A stretch of DNA of 64,000 nucleotides, from assembly GCF_031501865.1 (NCBI RefSeq), contig NZ_JARRCW010000001.1, positions 381,001-445,000 on the forward strand, read 5' to 3'. Numbering within the stretch: the stretch's first letter is position 1; each line of letters begins with the position of its first letter. Position numbers and translations under genes: made by a program. The notes under the pieces are model-generated. The model saw only the letters and a program-made list of their open reading frames with translations. It was not told the origin of the DNA and searched no databases. The DNA comes from Pseudovibrio sp. M1P-2-3 (GTDB lineage Bacteria > Pseudomonadota > Alphaproteobacteria > Rhizobiales > Stappiaceae). This document shows, piece after piece, positions 9,706 through 17,999 of this stretch.

Positions 9706-10692
9706 ATGGCATTTAACTTGCAGCAATTTGCAGATCAGGAAACTCTTATCGCTGGTCTAACGCTTATCGCCGTCACCGGCACAATTGTTTCTATTGCTCT
9801 GCCGTTGCTGGAAAGGGATCAGCTCAAAGGGCGTATGAAGTCAGCCGCGTTGGAAAGGGCCGAAATCAGAGCCCGTGAGCGTTCACGCCTCGCGAACGAA
9901 AAGAAAAATGCTGCCGTGAGCCTCCGTAATCAACCAAAGGCGGATATCAAGCACTTTGTTGAGAAATATAATTTAAGAGAACGCCTTTCCAATCAAAAAA
10001 CCGTAGAGCAACTGCGCAAAGCGGGCTATCGAGGAACTGGTCCTCTTTATACCTTTTTGTTTTTGCGTGTTGCTTTACCGCTGATGTTTATGCTGGGTTC
10101 CCTTTTATATCTGCTGGTCTTCCTCTCGGAAGAGGTGACGCCGGGAATGGCTATCCTCATTGCTTTGTTATGTGGAGGAGTAGGGTTCTATGCACCTAAT
10201 ATTTATGTCTCCAATCGAATACAAAAACGACAGGATTCAATACGCCGTGCTTGGCCCGATACTTTGGATTTGATGCTCATCTGCGTGGATTCGGGGATGT
10301 CTATTGAGGCTGCGTTCAGGAAGGTTTCAGAGGAAATCGGGATACAATCCGTCGATCTTGCAGAAGAGCTTGTTCTGGCGAATGCTGAACTGTCATACCT
10401 TGATGATCGCAGGCAAGCCTATCAAAACCTAGCGGACAGGATCGGCCTAGACACGGTTAAAAATGTGGTTCTCGCCTTGGTGCAGGCTGAAAAGTATGGG
10501 ACGCCCCTTGGTCAGGCTCTTCGGGTATTGGCAGATGAAAATCGCCTTCAGCGAATGCAAGTAGCAGAGAAAAAGGCGGCAGAGCTGCCACCTAAACTCA
10601 CAGTACCCATGATCCTGTTCTTTCTGCCCGTACTTATGCTGGTGATTATTGGGCCAACAGTTCTTCAAGTGATTGATACTATGAAGAACTAG
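9706..10692 (+). CDS. tadC: inner-membrane platform protein TadC
   Basis: A 328-residue T2SSF-family protein, the partner of TadB in the Tad inner-membrane platform. Seen: W-P-D-T-L-D-L-M-L-I-C-V-D-S-G-M-S-I-E-A at about 185-204, the family's central cytoplasmic motif, plus membrane helices at about 15-35, 115-170 and the C-terminal end. It is the last gene of the first Tad operon; only six bases separate its stop from that of the convergent TPR lipoprotein gene, so no separate terminator can be placed between them. Confidence 0.9.
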   Translation: MAFNLQQFADQETLIAGLTLIAVTGTIVSIALPLLERDQLKGRMKSAALERAEIRARERSRLANEKKNAAVSLRNQPKADIKHFVEKYNLRERLSNQKTVEQLRKAGYRGTGPLYTFLFLRVALPLMFMLGSLLYLLVFLSEEVTPGMAILIALLCGGVGFYAPNIYVSNRIQKRQDSIRRAWPDTLDLMLICVDSGMSIEAAFRKVSEEIGIQSVDLAEELVLANAELSYLDDRRQAYQNLADRIGLDTVKNVVLALVQAEKYGTPLGQALRVLADENRLQRMQVAEKKAAELPPKLTVPMILFFLPVLMLVIIGPTVLQVIDTMKN

Positions 10693-10698
10693 TGGAAC

Positions 10699-11487
10699 TC
10701 AGCTTTGTGCCAGCATTTGGCGAAGATATTCAACATTTGCTTGGGCTTGATTGGGGTCCAGTTCAGCTTGAGCAACGCGAATAGCTTCCTGATATTTTCC
10801 TTGCAGTCCTAGGGTTAAAGCCAGATTTTGTCTTACCCGGCTTCCTGCTTTTGGAGATTGTAATGCCAAACGCAGGGAGGTTTCTGCCTGTTCAAGCTCA
10901 CCGGACAGTAGATAGGACATACCCAGATTATTCAAGATACTTGGCTCGCCGGGCGCAGCCTTCAAGGCCAGTTGATAAAGGCGCCGAGCCTCTTCTTTTC
11001 TGCCCATTTGGTCCAGTATTGCCGCTCTCGCGGATTGCATTTTCCAATCCGGTCTTGCGGGATCCATCGCTGTGTCTATAACCCCCAATGCTTCCTGTAG
11101 CTTTCCGTTTTCTGCAAGTACTTTGCCATAGGCCGCTGCAACATTGGGGTTGCCTTGATGTACGATCATGGTACGGCGCAGAACCGCTTCTGCTTGCTCT
11201 CCCTGCTCGTTCAAGCGCAGGGCCGCAGCAAAGTTCAGTGCGGCACCAAGGTTTCTGTTATCTTTAGCGTAAGTACTTTGCCAGTGGCCCAAAGCCCGCT
11301 TTAATTCTGGTGTTCCCGGCTTCAGTTGACTGATCTCTGGTCTTAACGGCGAGTTACTGGGTGTCTTGTCAATAGCAGAGCAACCAGCAAAATAGGTCGT
11401 GCTCAATAGAGTAGCCGTCAGGGCAAGAGCTCTTAAAACGTTTGATTGTTCTGATTTATGCTGATGTCTTATTCCACTGCGAGGCAT
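10699..11487 (-). CDS. tadD: TPR-repeat lipoprotein, TadD-like
   Basis: A 262-residue lipoprotein with tetratricopeptide repeats. The N-terminal signal ends at a lipobox F-A-G-C at about residues 33-36. At least three TPR units follow, for example A-A-Y-G-K-V-L-A-E-N-G-K-L-Q-E-A-L-G and L-N-N-L-G-M-S-Y-L-L-S-G-E-L-E-Q-A. TadD proteins act as outer-membrane scaffolds for secretin assembly, so a pilus role is inferred from family and position. It runs against the cpa operon and must have its own promoter; a long perfect inverted repeat lies 51 bases before the start. Confidence 0.82.
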   Translation of the reverse strand: MPRSGIRHQHKSEQSNVLRALALTATLLSTTYFAGCSAIDKTPSNSPLRPEISQLKPGTPELKRALGHWQSTYAKDNRNLGAALNFAAALRLNEQGEQAEAVLRRTMIVHQGNPNVAAAYGKVLAENGKLQEALGVIDTAMDPARPDWKMQSARAAILDQMGRKEEARRLYQLALKAAPGEPSILNNLGMSYLLSGELEQAETSLRLALQSPKAGSRVRQNLALTLGLQGKYQEAIRVAQAELDPNQAQANVEYLRQMLAQS

Positions 11488-11537
11488 TAGGGGTATCCTG
11501 CTGGTATAATAATCAATTATCAGTTGTAATAAGGAAT

Positions 11538-11564
11538 ATATTAACCCTAATAACTGGTTAATAT
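11538..11564. promoter_or_regulatory. 9-bp perfect inverted repeat, candidate operator
   Basis: Two arms ATATTAACC and GGTTAATAT are separated by nine bases in the gap between the divergent tadD-like gene and the M17 aminopeptidase gene. The size and symmetry fit a dimeric repressor or activator site. It lies 51 bases upstream of the tadD-like start and 145 bases upstream of the aminopeptidase, so control of the former is more likely. The regulator is unknown. Confidence 0.45.
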
Positions 11565-11708
11565 TAGCTACAGATAAGTCAAGGTATATGCCATGGGATA
11601 GTTGCCTGAAGGGAGCTTGCGTAGTTAGAAAGGGGCAAGTACCTTAACCCCCAATCAATATAAGCAACTGAATAGCTTAAGTTCTTACAGCCGCCATGGA
11701 GATCGTTC

Positions 11709-13091
11709 GTGTTTAATTCTCTTTTGCCTTTCGATGACAAAGCAAAACCCTATTTCCTACAAATCGTTGAGAGCGATAACTGTGTGGAGCTTTTAAACAA
11801 TCTGGGGCAATTGGCCTCTGGTTTGGCAAATGCTCAAGGCTTTGTTGCAGAGCATGGAACCTGCTTCCTTGTGCCGTCTGCTGATGGGACTATTGCAAGG
11901 GTTCTTCTGGGAGCAGGAGAGAATTTTGATAATCTCATGCATCTTGGCGCAGCGGCCGCAAAATCCCTGCCAAAGGGTGCTTATATTCTCGAAGGTCAGG
12001 ATGAAAACGAAGCCGAGTTTGCTCTGGGCTTTGCTTTGGCTTCCTATCGTTATTCTGATTACAGCAAGCAGAAGGCTTGTAACGCACAGCTTATGGTGAA
12101 GTCGCAAAGTGTGCTTGAGGCTTTGTCTCCTGTTATTAGCGGCGTACAGGTTGCGCGCGATCTCATCAATACACCCGCCAATGACATGGGTCCGGAAGAG
12201 CTGGCGAAAGCCGCAACGGATGCTTTTGAGAAAAAAGGTGGGACCGTGAAAATTATAATGGCTGAGGAACTGGAGAATGGTTTCCCTCTCATTCATGCTG
12301 TTGGTAAGGGCAGTGACAGAGCGCCTCGTCTTATTGATGCCGCATGGGGCGACGTGGATGCTCCGAAAATAACTCTGGTCGGTAAGGGCGTTGTATTTGA
12401 TACGGGTGGGCTGGATTTGAAACCTGCTTCCGGTATGCTTTTGATGAAAAAGGACATGGGCGGTGCTGCCAATGTCCTTGGTCTTGCAACAATGGTCATG
12501 GAAGCACAGCTGCCTGTACGCTTGCGCGTTCTTATTCCCGCAGTTGAAAACTCGGTATCTGGCAATTCTTTCCGTCCTTCCGATGTTTTCAAAAGTCGCA
12601 AAGGCCTTACTGTTGAAATTGGAAATACGGATGCGGAAGGTCGTCTTGTCCTTGCTGACGCTCTTACCTTTGCGGATGAGGAAAAACCGGAGCTGCTTAT
12701 TGATATGGCAACGCTCACGGGTGCGGCTCGCGTAGCCCTTGGGCCGGACTTGCCACCATTTTATACCGATGATGAAGAGCTCGCCGAAACCGTGAGTGTC
12801 CATTCAGAAGCGGTGTCAGATCCACTATGGCGGATGCCACTATGGAAGCCCTATGAAAAGTACATAACTTCTAAGATAGCTGACATTGCAAACATCAACA
12901 CCAGCGGAGCCGGATTTGCTGGTTCAATTACGGCTGGCCTTTTCCTGAAGCGTTTTGTTGAGAACACATCCAGTTGGGCCCATTTTGATATTTATGGTTG
13001 GACACCCATTGAAAAGGATGTGCGCACATATGGCGGAGAAGCGCACGGCATACGCGCACTCTTCGACATGTTGAGTGCAAACTACAAATAA
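11709..13091 (+). CDS. M17-family leucyl aminopeptidase
   Basis: A 460-residue cytosolic metallo-exopeptidase removing N-terminal residues from peptides. The catalytic C-domain is complete: V-G-K-G-V-V-F-D-T-G-G-L-D-L-K-P with the metal-ligand lysine and aspartate, M-K-K-D-M-G-G-A-A, and the family signature N-T-D-A-E-G-R-L at about residues 310-317. The length and short N-domain are nearer to the PepB-like branch than to classical PepA. The start is a GTG with GGAGA seven bases upstream; the ATG at 11696 is in another frame and soon stops. A hairpin follows the stop. Confidence 0.9.
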   Translation: MFNSLLPFDDKAKPYFLQIVESDNCVELLNNLGQLASGLANAQGFVAEHGTCFLVPSADGTIARVLLGAGENFDNLMHLGAAAAKSLPKGAYILEGQDENEAEFALGFALASYRYSDYSKQKACNAQLMVKSQSVLEALSPVISGVQVARDLINTPANDMGPEELAKAATDAFEKKGGTVKIIMAEELENGFPLIHAVGKGSDRAPRLIDAAWGDVDAPKITLVGKGVVFDTGGLDLKPASGMLLMKKDMGGAANVLGLATMVMEAQLPVRLRVLIPAVENSVSGNSFRPSDVFKSRKGLTVEIGNTDAEGRLVLADALTFADEEKPELLIDMATLTGAARVALGPDLPPFYTDDEELAETVSVHSEAVSDPLWRMPLWKPYEKYITSKIADIANINTSGAGFAGSITAGLFLKRFVENTSSWAHFDIYGWTPIEKDVRTYGGEAHGIRALFDMLSANYK

Positions 13092-13096
13092 ACCAC

Positions 13097-13127
13097 AGTG
13101 GCTACTATTTATGTGATAGTAGCCACT
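13097..13127 (+). terminator. hairpin after aminopeptidase gene
   Basis: A perfect 11-bp stem (AGTGGCTACTA with TAGTAGCCACT) and a nine-base loop begin six bases after the aminopeptidase stop. There is no clear T-run after it, so it may be a weak terminator or an mRNA 3'-end protector. Confidence 0.6.
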
Positions 13128-13190
13128 TCACCTTAAATTATAGAAAACTCTGTGTTGTTTGATTGAAGATTTTGTTCGGGACGAAAAAGT

Positions 13191-13541
13191 ATGGCAGTTG
13201 ATATTCGGCCAGCGCAAGCGCTTAAACTATGGCAGGAAGTAACTCTGTCGCTTGTAAGAGAAGCCGAACAAGACCTCTCTGCGCGGCAGCTTTCCATTAT
13301 GTTGTGCGTCTATCTGGAGCCCCCCCCTCACACTGTACGGGGCTTGGCTGAAAAACTTGGTGTGACCAAGCCAGCTATTACGCGCGCTTTGGATACTTTG
13401 GGATCACAGAAGTTGCTGTCTCGCAGGCGTGATGAGAAAGACCGTAGAAATGTTATCGTTACGCGCACAGTAAACGGTGCTTTATATCTGGAAAAACTAG
13501 GGGATTTGGTTAGCGAAAAAGCCAAGGCCCTAACTCGCTAA
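13191..13541 (+). CDS. MarR-family transcriptional regulator
   Basis: A 116-residue winged-helix protein. The DNA-binding region is clear: T-V-R-G-L-A-E-K-L-G-V-T-K-P-A-I-T-R-A-L as the helix-turn-helix, then R-R-R-D-E-K-D-R-R-N-V as the wing with the basic tip typical of MarR proteins. It is shorter than most MarR proteins, lacking much of the C-terminal dimerisation helix. It lies 23 bases before the NlpC/P60 hydrolase and is probably co-transcribed with it; the ligand and targets are not evident. Confidence 0.82.
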   Translation: MAVDIRPAQALKLWQEVTLSLVREAEQDLSARQLSIMLCVYLEPPPHTVRGLAEKLGVTKPAITRALDTLGSQKLLSRRRDEKDRRNVIVTRTVNGALYLEKLGDLVSEKAKALTR

Positions 13542-13564
13542 GGGGAGCGATACGTAAAAGGCAG

Positions 13565-14431
13565 ATGGCGAAACCATTAAACCCTCATCTTCATCCCGTT
13601 CGACCTGACCTTGCTGCGTGGTCTTATAAGGGGCAATATAAAGCGAAGTCCTATGTGAGAGGCTCACTGAAAACCTTAAGAACCGATATACAGCCGTTAA
13701 TGTCTGCCCCTTCCGGTGAGGCTGGTAGGAAAACCGAAGTGCTTTATGGTGAAAGTATGATGGTTTTTGAAGTCAGAGATGACGGATGGGCATGGGTTCA
13801 ATGTCAAACGGACAGTTATGTTGGTTGGCTTCCTGCATCTTCATTGGGAGAAGTAATCGATCCAACGCACAAGGTGGCGGTTCAAAGGACGTTTCGTTAT
13901 CCGGAAGCCAATCTAAAAACTGGCCCGGTTGGAATGATTTCATTGGGCTCGCAAGTTAAAGTTACTGGCATTGAAATAAATGGAACGCTGAGTTATGGGC
14001 GGTTAAGTGATGGTTCGTTTGTTGTTGTCGACCACCTGCAACTGCTGAATACTTTTGTTAAGGACTGGGTTTCAATAGCCGAAAAATTGGTGGGAATCCC
14101 CTATCTTTGGGGGGGGCGCTCAACTCTGGGGCTGGACTGTTCGGCACTGGTTCAGATGTGCGCGCAGTGCGGTGGACACGCTCTTTTGCGTGATGCCTAC
14201 ATGCAGGAGGGAACTGCGGGTATAGCTTTGGACCTTACTCAAGGACTACCTGAACTCAAAAGGGGTGATCTGATATTTTGGAAGGGGCATGTAGGTATTT
14301 TAAGTGATCCGAAAACCCTGCTACATGCAAACGGTTACACCATGAGTGTTGCTTACGAAACATTTGACAAAGCGGTTGAGCGTATTCGAACTTCAGAATT
14401 TGGTGAAGTTACAAGTATTCGCCGTTTATAG
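13565..14431 (+). CDS. NlpC/P60-family cell-wall hydrolase with SH3 domains
   Basis: A 288-residue probable gamma-D-glutamyl-diamino acid endopeptidase acting on peptidoglycan stem peptides. Residues about 40-95 and 110-160 look like two bacterial SH3 domains (W-A-W-V-Q-C-Q-T-D-S-Y-V-G-W-L-P in the first). The NlpC/P60 domain follows, with G-I-P-Y-L-W-G-G-R-S, the catalytic cysteine in L-D-C-S-A-L-V, the catalytic histidine in G-H-V-G-I-L and the third polar residue in L-L-H-A-N-G. No signal peptide is visible, so it may recycle cytoplasmic muropeptides rather than cut the wall. Confidence 0.87.
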   Translation: MAKPLNPHLHPVRPDLAAWSYKGQYKAKSYVRGSLKTLRTDIQPLMSAPSGEAGRKTEVLYGESMMVFEVRDDGWAWVQCQTDSYVGWLPASSLGEVIDPTHKVAVQRTFRYPEANLKTGPVGMISLGSQVKVTGIEINGTLSYGRLSDGSFVVVDHLQLLNTFVKDWVSIAEKLVGIPYLWGGRSTLGLDCSALVQMCAQCGGHALLRDAYMQEGTAGIALDLTQGLPELKRGDLIFWKGHVGILSDPKTLLHANGYTMSVAYETFDKAVERIRTSEFGEVTSIRRL

Positions 14432-14547
14432 GTAATGGGTTAACTGTAATCCTAATAAAATTTTAATTATATTTGCACTTACAGCGTGCATTTGCCAATA
14501 TTTACCCTAATAGTTTGATAGTTTTTCGATTCTCCTGGGAGTTTCTT

Positions 14548-15039
14548 ATGGGTGGTGATTGGAATCAATTAAAGAACTGGGGCGTACTTTTTTCTGCTTT
14601 TTGGGCGGCCATACTTGTTGTTGAGGCACATGCGGCAAGTGGTATTGATGTCATCACCGATCAGGCAAAAGTGTTCAGAATTGAAGAGCCTGCCTCCACG
14701 GTTATTGTTGGAAATCCCTCCATTGCAGACGTGGTTATGCATGACAGAACCACGGTTATCATTACGGGTAAGTCCTTTGGAAAGACAAACTTGATCATTT
14801 TAAATGATGATTCTGAACCCATTGTGGAAGATATGCTTGTAGTGAAAGCGGATACAGATACGTTTGTCAGCGTACATCGGTCCAGCGGCCGCTTCAGTTA
14901 TTCCTGTACACCTGAGTGTGAACCTGTGGTGCGCATCGGTGACGAACCGTCCTACTTTGAGGCCGTGGCTGGACAAGTGGATCAACATAATACTTTGGGG
15001 GAAGGTGGCCAGCTGGCCTCGGAAACACCGGCTGAATGA
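14548..15039 (+). CDS. secretin N-domain-like pilus assembly protein
   Basis: A 163-residue exported protein with a signal peptide ending near H-A-A-S. The mature part matches the pilus-assembly N-terminal domain found at the front of CpaC: F-R-I-E-E-P-A-S-T-V-I-V-G-N-P-S-I-A-D-V and V-I-I-T-G-K-S-F-G-K-T-N-L-I. It has no secretin core, so it cannot form a pore itself. It heads a small operon with two TadE/F pseudopilin genes, suggesting an accessory periplasmic role in the Tad machine. The ATG at 14548 follows GGGAG and starts a good signal peptide. Confidence 0.8.
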   Translation: MGGDWNQLKNWGVLFSAFWAAILVVEAHAASGIDVITDQAKVFRIEEPASTVIVGNPSIADVVMHDRTTVIITGKSFGKTNLIILNDDSEPIVEDMLVVKADTDTFVSVHRSSGRFSYSCTPECEPVVRIGDEPSYFEAVAGQVDQHNTLGEGGQLASETPAE

Positions 15040-15057
15040 TTTTTGTGAGGGGGAACT

Positions 15058-15669
15058 GTGTTGGTTTGGACGCAAATACGGGTCTTGAGTTATTTCCCAA
15101 AAGCTCTACGCGATACATCAGGTGCAACAGCCGTGGAGTTTGGGATTGTTGCCATTCCTTTCTTTATGATGATCTTCGCCATCCTCGAAATATCTATGGT
15201 GCATATTTCTGGAACCATGCTGGACCATGCGACTTTGGAAACAGCACGCTTGGTGCGTACGGGGCAGGCACAAACGGCTAATATGTCTCAAAGCGAGATG
15301 AAGACGCAGATTTGTGATCGGATGTTCTTTTGCTCTGACATCGTTCGCATGCATGTTGAAGTCAATAGCTTTACGGATTTCGGAGAAGTTGCAGATGGTA
15401 CAACGCCAGTTATTGATCCAGAAACGGATGATGTGAAGACAGGGCTTCCGTTCAATGTGGGAACTGCTTCGCAAGTCAGCCTTGTACGTGTCATTTATGA
15501 GTGGCCCATGCGCACCAATTGGATGAGAGACGCTTTTCAAGATACAGAAGATGGTGATCGCCTTCTAATATCAACGGCCATTTTCAGAAATGAGCCCTTT
15601 GGAAGTACGGGAGGGGGAGGTAACGGGACGTCCTCCGAGGGGGAAACCAAAGATTCGTCAGGTTCATGA
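15058..15669 (+). CDS. TadE/TadF-family minor pseudopilin
   Basis: A 203-residue TadE-like protein, one of the larger minor pilins of Tad systems. It has the pseudopilin leader with S-G-A-T-A-V-E-F-G-I-V-A-I-P at about residues 19-32, where the glutamate is the conserved +5 residue after the prepilin cut, followed by one membrane helix. The rest is periplasmic and ends in a glycine and serine-rich tail. The start is GTG with GTGAGGGGG upstream, 18 bases after the previous stop. Confidence 0.85.
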   Translation: MLVWTQIRVLSYFPKALRDTSGATAVEFGIVAIPFFMMIFAILEISMVHISGTMLDHATLETARLVRTGQAQTANMSQSEMKTQICDRMFFCSDIVRMHVEVNSFTDFGEVADGTTPVIDPETDDVKTGLPFNVGTASQVSLVRVIYEWPMRTNWMRDAFQDTEDGDRLLISTAIFRNEPFGSTGGGGNGTSSEGETKDSSGS

Positions 15670-15679
15670 AGGAAATAAG

Positions 15680-16300
15680 ATGAAGAGACTATCCTATTTT
15701 TCCGTGTGGCTGCAGCGTTTCAAGAGAGATATTCAGGGGGCTGTTGCCGTTGAATTTGCTATTGTTGTCCCGATTCTTCTTCTGCTGATTATGGCGGGCA
15801 CTGAATTTTCCATTTTGCTCACCCACGATAGAAAAGTGACTCAGGTCTCCAACACAGTTGCCGACCTAGTTGCCAGAGAAGAGAACGTGACACAGAGCCT
15901 TTCTGATATTTTTGACAGTGCTGCCTTGATAATGGAGCCATTTAGCGATGATGCGTTGACCCTCGAACTTGGCGTGGTTTCTTTTGATGCGAGTGGGGCT
16001 TCTCAAGTTGTATGGAGCTGGAGTAAATCTGCTGAGGGAGGGGGAGGAGAGCCATGGCCCAAAAATGGGGCGCCTACAGATATTACAATACCAAGTGCGA
16101 TGCAAATATCAGGAAGTTATTTAGTCATTGCAAAAGCAGACTATACCTATTCTCCTTTATTTACTTCTTTCTTTAAGGATATTTTCTCGCAAGCAACACT
16201 GGATCTCGCAGATGTATATTTTTTGCGATCACGACAGGTGGATTGTGTTGAATACATAAACAATTGTGATGCATATGATAAAAAGAACTCTTCATCATAA
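15680..16300 (+). CDS. TadE/TadF-family minor pseudopilin
   Basis: A 206-residue second TadE/F-type protein. The leader contains Q-G-A-V-A-V-E-F-A-I-V-V-P-I-L-L at about residues 18-33, the pseudopilin motif plus membrane helix. A glycine-rich stretch lies in the middle and two cysteines near the C-terminus (V-D-C-V-E-Y-I-N-N-C-D) may form a disulfide. The ATG at 15680 lies 11 bases after the previous stop; an upstream in-frame extension would overlap that gene deeply and is rejected. No vWA-type TadG is present in the window. Confidence 0.84.
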   Translation: MKRLSYFSVWLQRFKRDIQGAVAVEFAIVVPILLLLIMAGTEFSILLTHDRKVTQVSNTVADLVAREENVTQSLSDIFDSAALIMEPFSDDALTLELGVVSFDASGASQVVWSWSKSAEGGGGEPWPKNGAPTDITIPSAMQISGSYLVIAKADYTYSPLFTSFFKDIFSQATLDLADVYFLRSRQVDCVEYINNCDAYDKKNSSS

Positions 16301-16354
16301 TTTTTATTTGAATTTACTTATATATTTTAAATAAAAATAAAATTTACTTAATTA

Positions 16355-16380
16355 CCTCAGGGTCTTGTCTGAGGATTTTT
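16355..16380 (+). terminator. terminator of second Tad operon
   Basis: A CCTCAG/CTGAGG stem with an eight-base loop is followed by a T-rich stretch, 55 bases after the last pseudopilin gene. The 270-bp gap to the next gene is otherwise AT-rich and without an evident gene. Confidence 0.65.
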
Positions 16381-16572
16381 GGTAATTTTCTCTAAATTGA
16401 CGTAACGCAAATGCTCTTTTGTAAAAAACTGTATTAGTGAGCGCCGAAAAGGAATAAACTGGCGCATTATGGAATTGTAACCTCAGTTAACTATTCTGAT
16501 ACCCATGGCTCAATTAATTCCCGAAAATGGGAAGGGCTGGACGATCTCGTGCGTCAAGAATAAAGAGGCAAA

Positions 16573-17991
16573 ATGGCTACTAACCGAACCTACGATCAGA
16601 TCAAGGTAGGGGATACTGCCACCCGCTCCCGTATTTGTACTGCAAATGACCTGTATGTGTTTGCGCATGCATCTGGGAATATTAATCCGCTGCATCTTCC
16701 TGATACAGAATGGACTCCTTTAAAAGAAGAGGGAGGGCCGTCCGCCCCGTTCATGTGGGGTGCAGCACTCATTTCGGCTGTCGTTGGGAATGTACTTCCA
16801 GGCCCGGGTACTGTTTATCGAAATCAAACGCTTAATTTCCACGCTAAGGCCAAGGTGGACCGCGTTCTTGATGTAACGGTAACTGTTCTGGATAAACTCT
16901 CTGACAACCGCTTGCGGATGCTCACAGAAGTGAGACTGGATGACGGGACGCTCGTTGCTGAAGGGGAGGCGGAAGTTATTGCTCCAACAGTTTCAATTTC
17001 CTATGATCCGGAGAAACTGCCAAGCCTGCTGATGAAACGTCATCACCACTTTGATGGTCTGGTGGAGTTGGCCAAAGGCCTTCCAGCGATGCCAACTTCT
17101 GTTGTTTGCCCTGACGATGCGAACTCATTGAATGGAACAGTGCTAGCGGCGCAGGCTGGCCTGATTATTCCAATTTTGTGTGGACCTAAAAAGCGTATTG
17201 AGGCGACCGCAGAGAAAATCGGTGTCGATATTAGCTCCTATGAGCTGATTGATACGATTGATGAAGATCAGGCTGCGGCCAAAGCGGTTGCCTTGGTTCA
17301 TGAAGGTCGTGTTCGCTCGGTAATGAAAGGGCATTTGCATACGGATGATCTTTTGCGGCATGTGGTCAAGCGTGAAGGCGGACTGCGTACCAAGCGGCGT
17401 ATTTCTCATGTTTTCGTTATGGATGTTCCAGGCCGAAGTACTCCTCTGCTGGTGTCAGACGCTGCCATCAATATCTCGCCAGACCTGAATACGAAGGTGG
17501 ATATTACACAAAACTCCATCAATATAGCGCGGTCAATTGGTATTGATCCGCCAAAAGTTGGGATTTTGTCTGCTCTGGAAACAGTCAATCCAGCAATCCC
17601 GTCCACCATTGATGCCGCTGTCCTTTCCAAGATGGCAGACCGCGGCCAGATCAAAGGTGGGATCGTGGATGGACCGCTGGCCATGGACAATGCCATTGAC
17701 ATGGAAGCTGCTCAAACCAAAGGCATTGTTTCCCAAGTTGCTGGGAATGCGGAAGTTCTTATTGTGCCTAACCTAGAGGCCGGGAACATGGTTGTGAAAG
17801 AGCTGACCTTCCTCGCCCATTCTGAAACAGCGGGCTTGGTTGTTGGTGCCCGCGTTCCTATAATTCTGACCAGCCGGGCAGATAGTGACCGCGCGCGTTT
17901 GGTTTCCTGTGCTCTTGCCAGTTTGTATGACTATTTCAATAATGAAGGAGTGGCATTTTCTGGTGTCTCCCAAGCCGAGGCTGCGGAGTAA
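16573..17991 (+). CDS. bifunctional enoyl-CoA hydratase/phosphate acetyltransferase
   Basis: A 472-residue fusion. The first 150 or so residues are a MaoC-like hot-dog hydratase domain (D-L-Y-V-F-A-H-A-S-G-N-I-N-P-L-H), the rest a phosphate acetyl/butyryltransferase domain (V-H-E-G-R-V-R-S-V-M-K-G and V-D-G-P-L-A-M-D-N-A). The transferase half makes acetyl phosphate from acetyl-CoA; the role of the hydratase half is less clear. It is followed after eight bases by acetate kinase, so the pair should form an acetate or acyl-phosphate pathway. Such fusions are common in alphaproteobacteria. An AGAGG ribosome site precedes the ATG. Confidence 0.9.
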   Translation: MATNRTYDQIKVGDTATRSRICTANDLYVFAHASGNINPLHLPDTEWTPLKEEGGPSAPFMWGAALISAVVGNVLPGPGTVYRNQTLNFHAKAKVDRVLDVTVTVLDKLSDNRLRMLTEVRLDDGTLVAEGEAEVIAPTVSISYDPEKLPSLLMKRHHHFDGLVELAKGLPAMPTSVVCPDDANSLNGTVLAAQAGLIIPILCGPKKRIEATAEKIGVDISSYELIDTIDEDQAAAKAVALVHEGRVRSVMKGHLHTDDLLRHVVKREGGLRTKRRISHVFVMDVPGRSTPLLVSDAAINISPDLNTKVDITQNSINIARSIGIDPPKVGILSALETVNPAIPSTIDAAVLSKMADRGQIKGGIVDGPLAMDNAIDMEAAQTKGIVSQVAGNAEVLIVPNLEAGNMVVKELTFLAHSETAGLVVGARVPIILTSRADSDRARLVSCALASLYDYFNNEGVAFSGVSQAEAAE

Positions 17992-17999
17992 TATCTGGA

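Noticed and set aside
11793-12803. 336-codon open frame on the minus strand
   Set aside because: It lies wholly antisense to the M17 aminopeptidase gene, has no family motif and no ribosome site; a shadow of codon bias.
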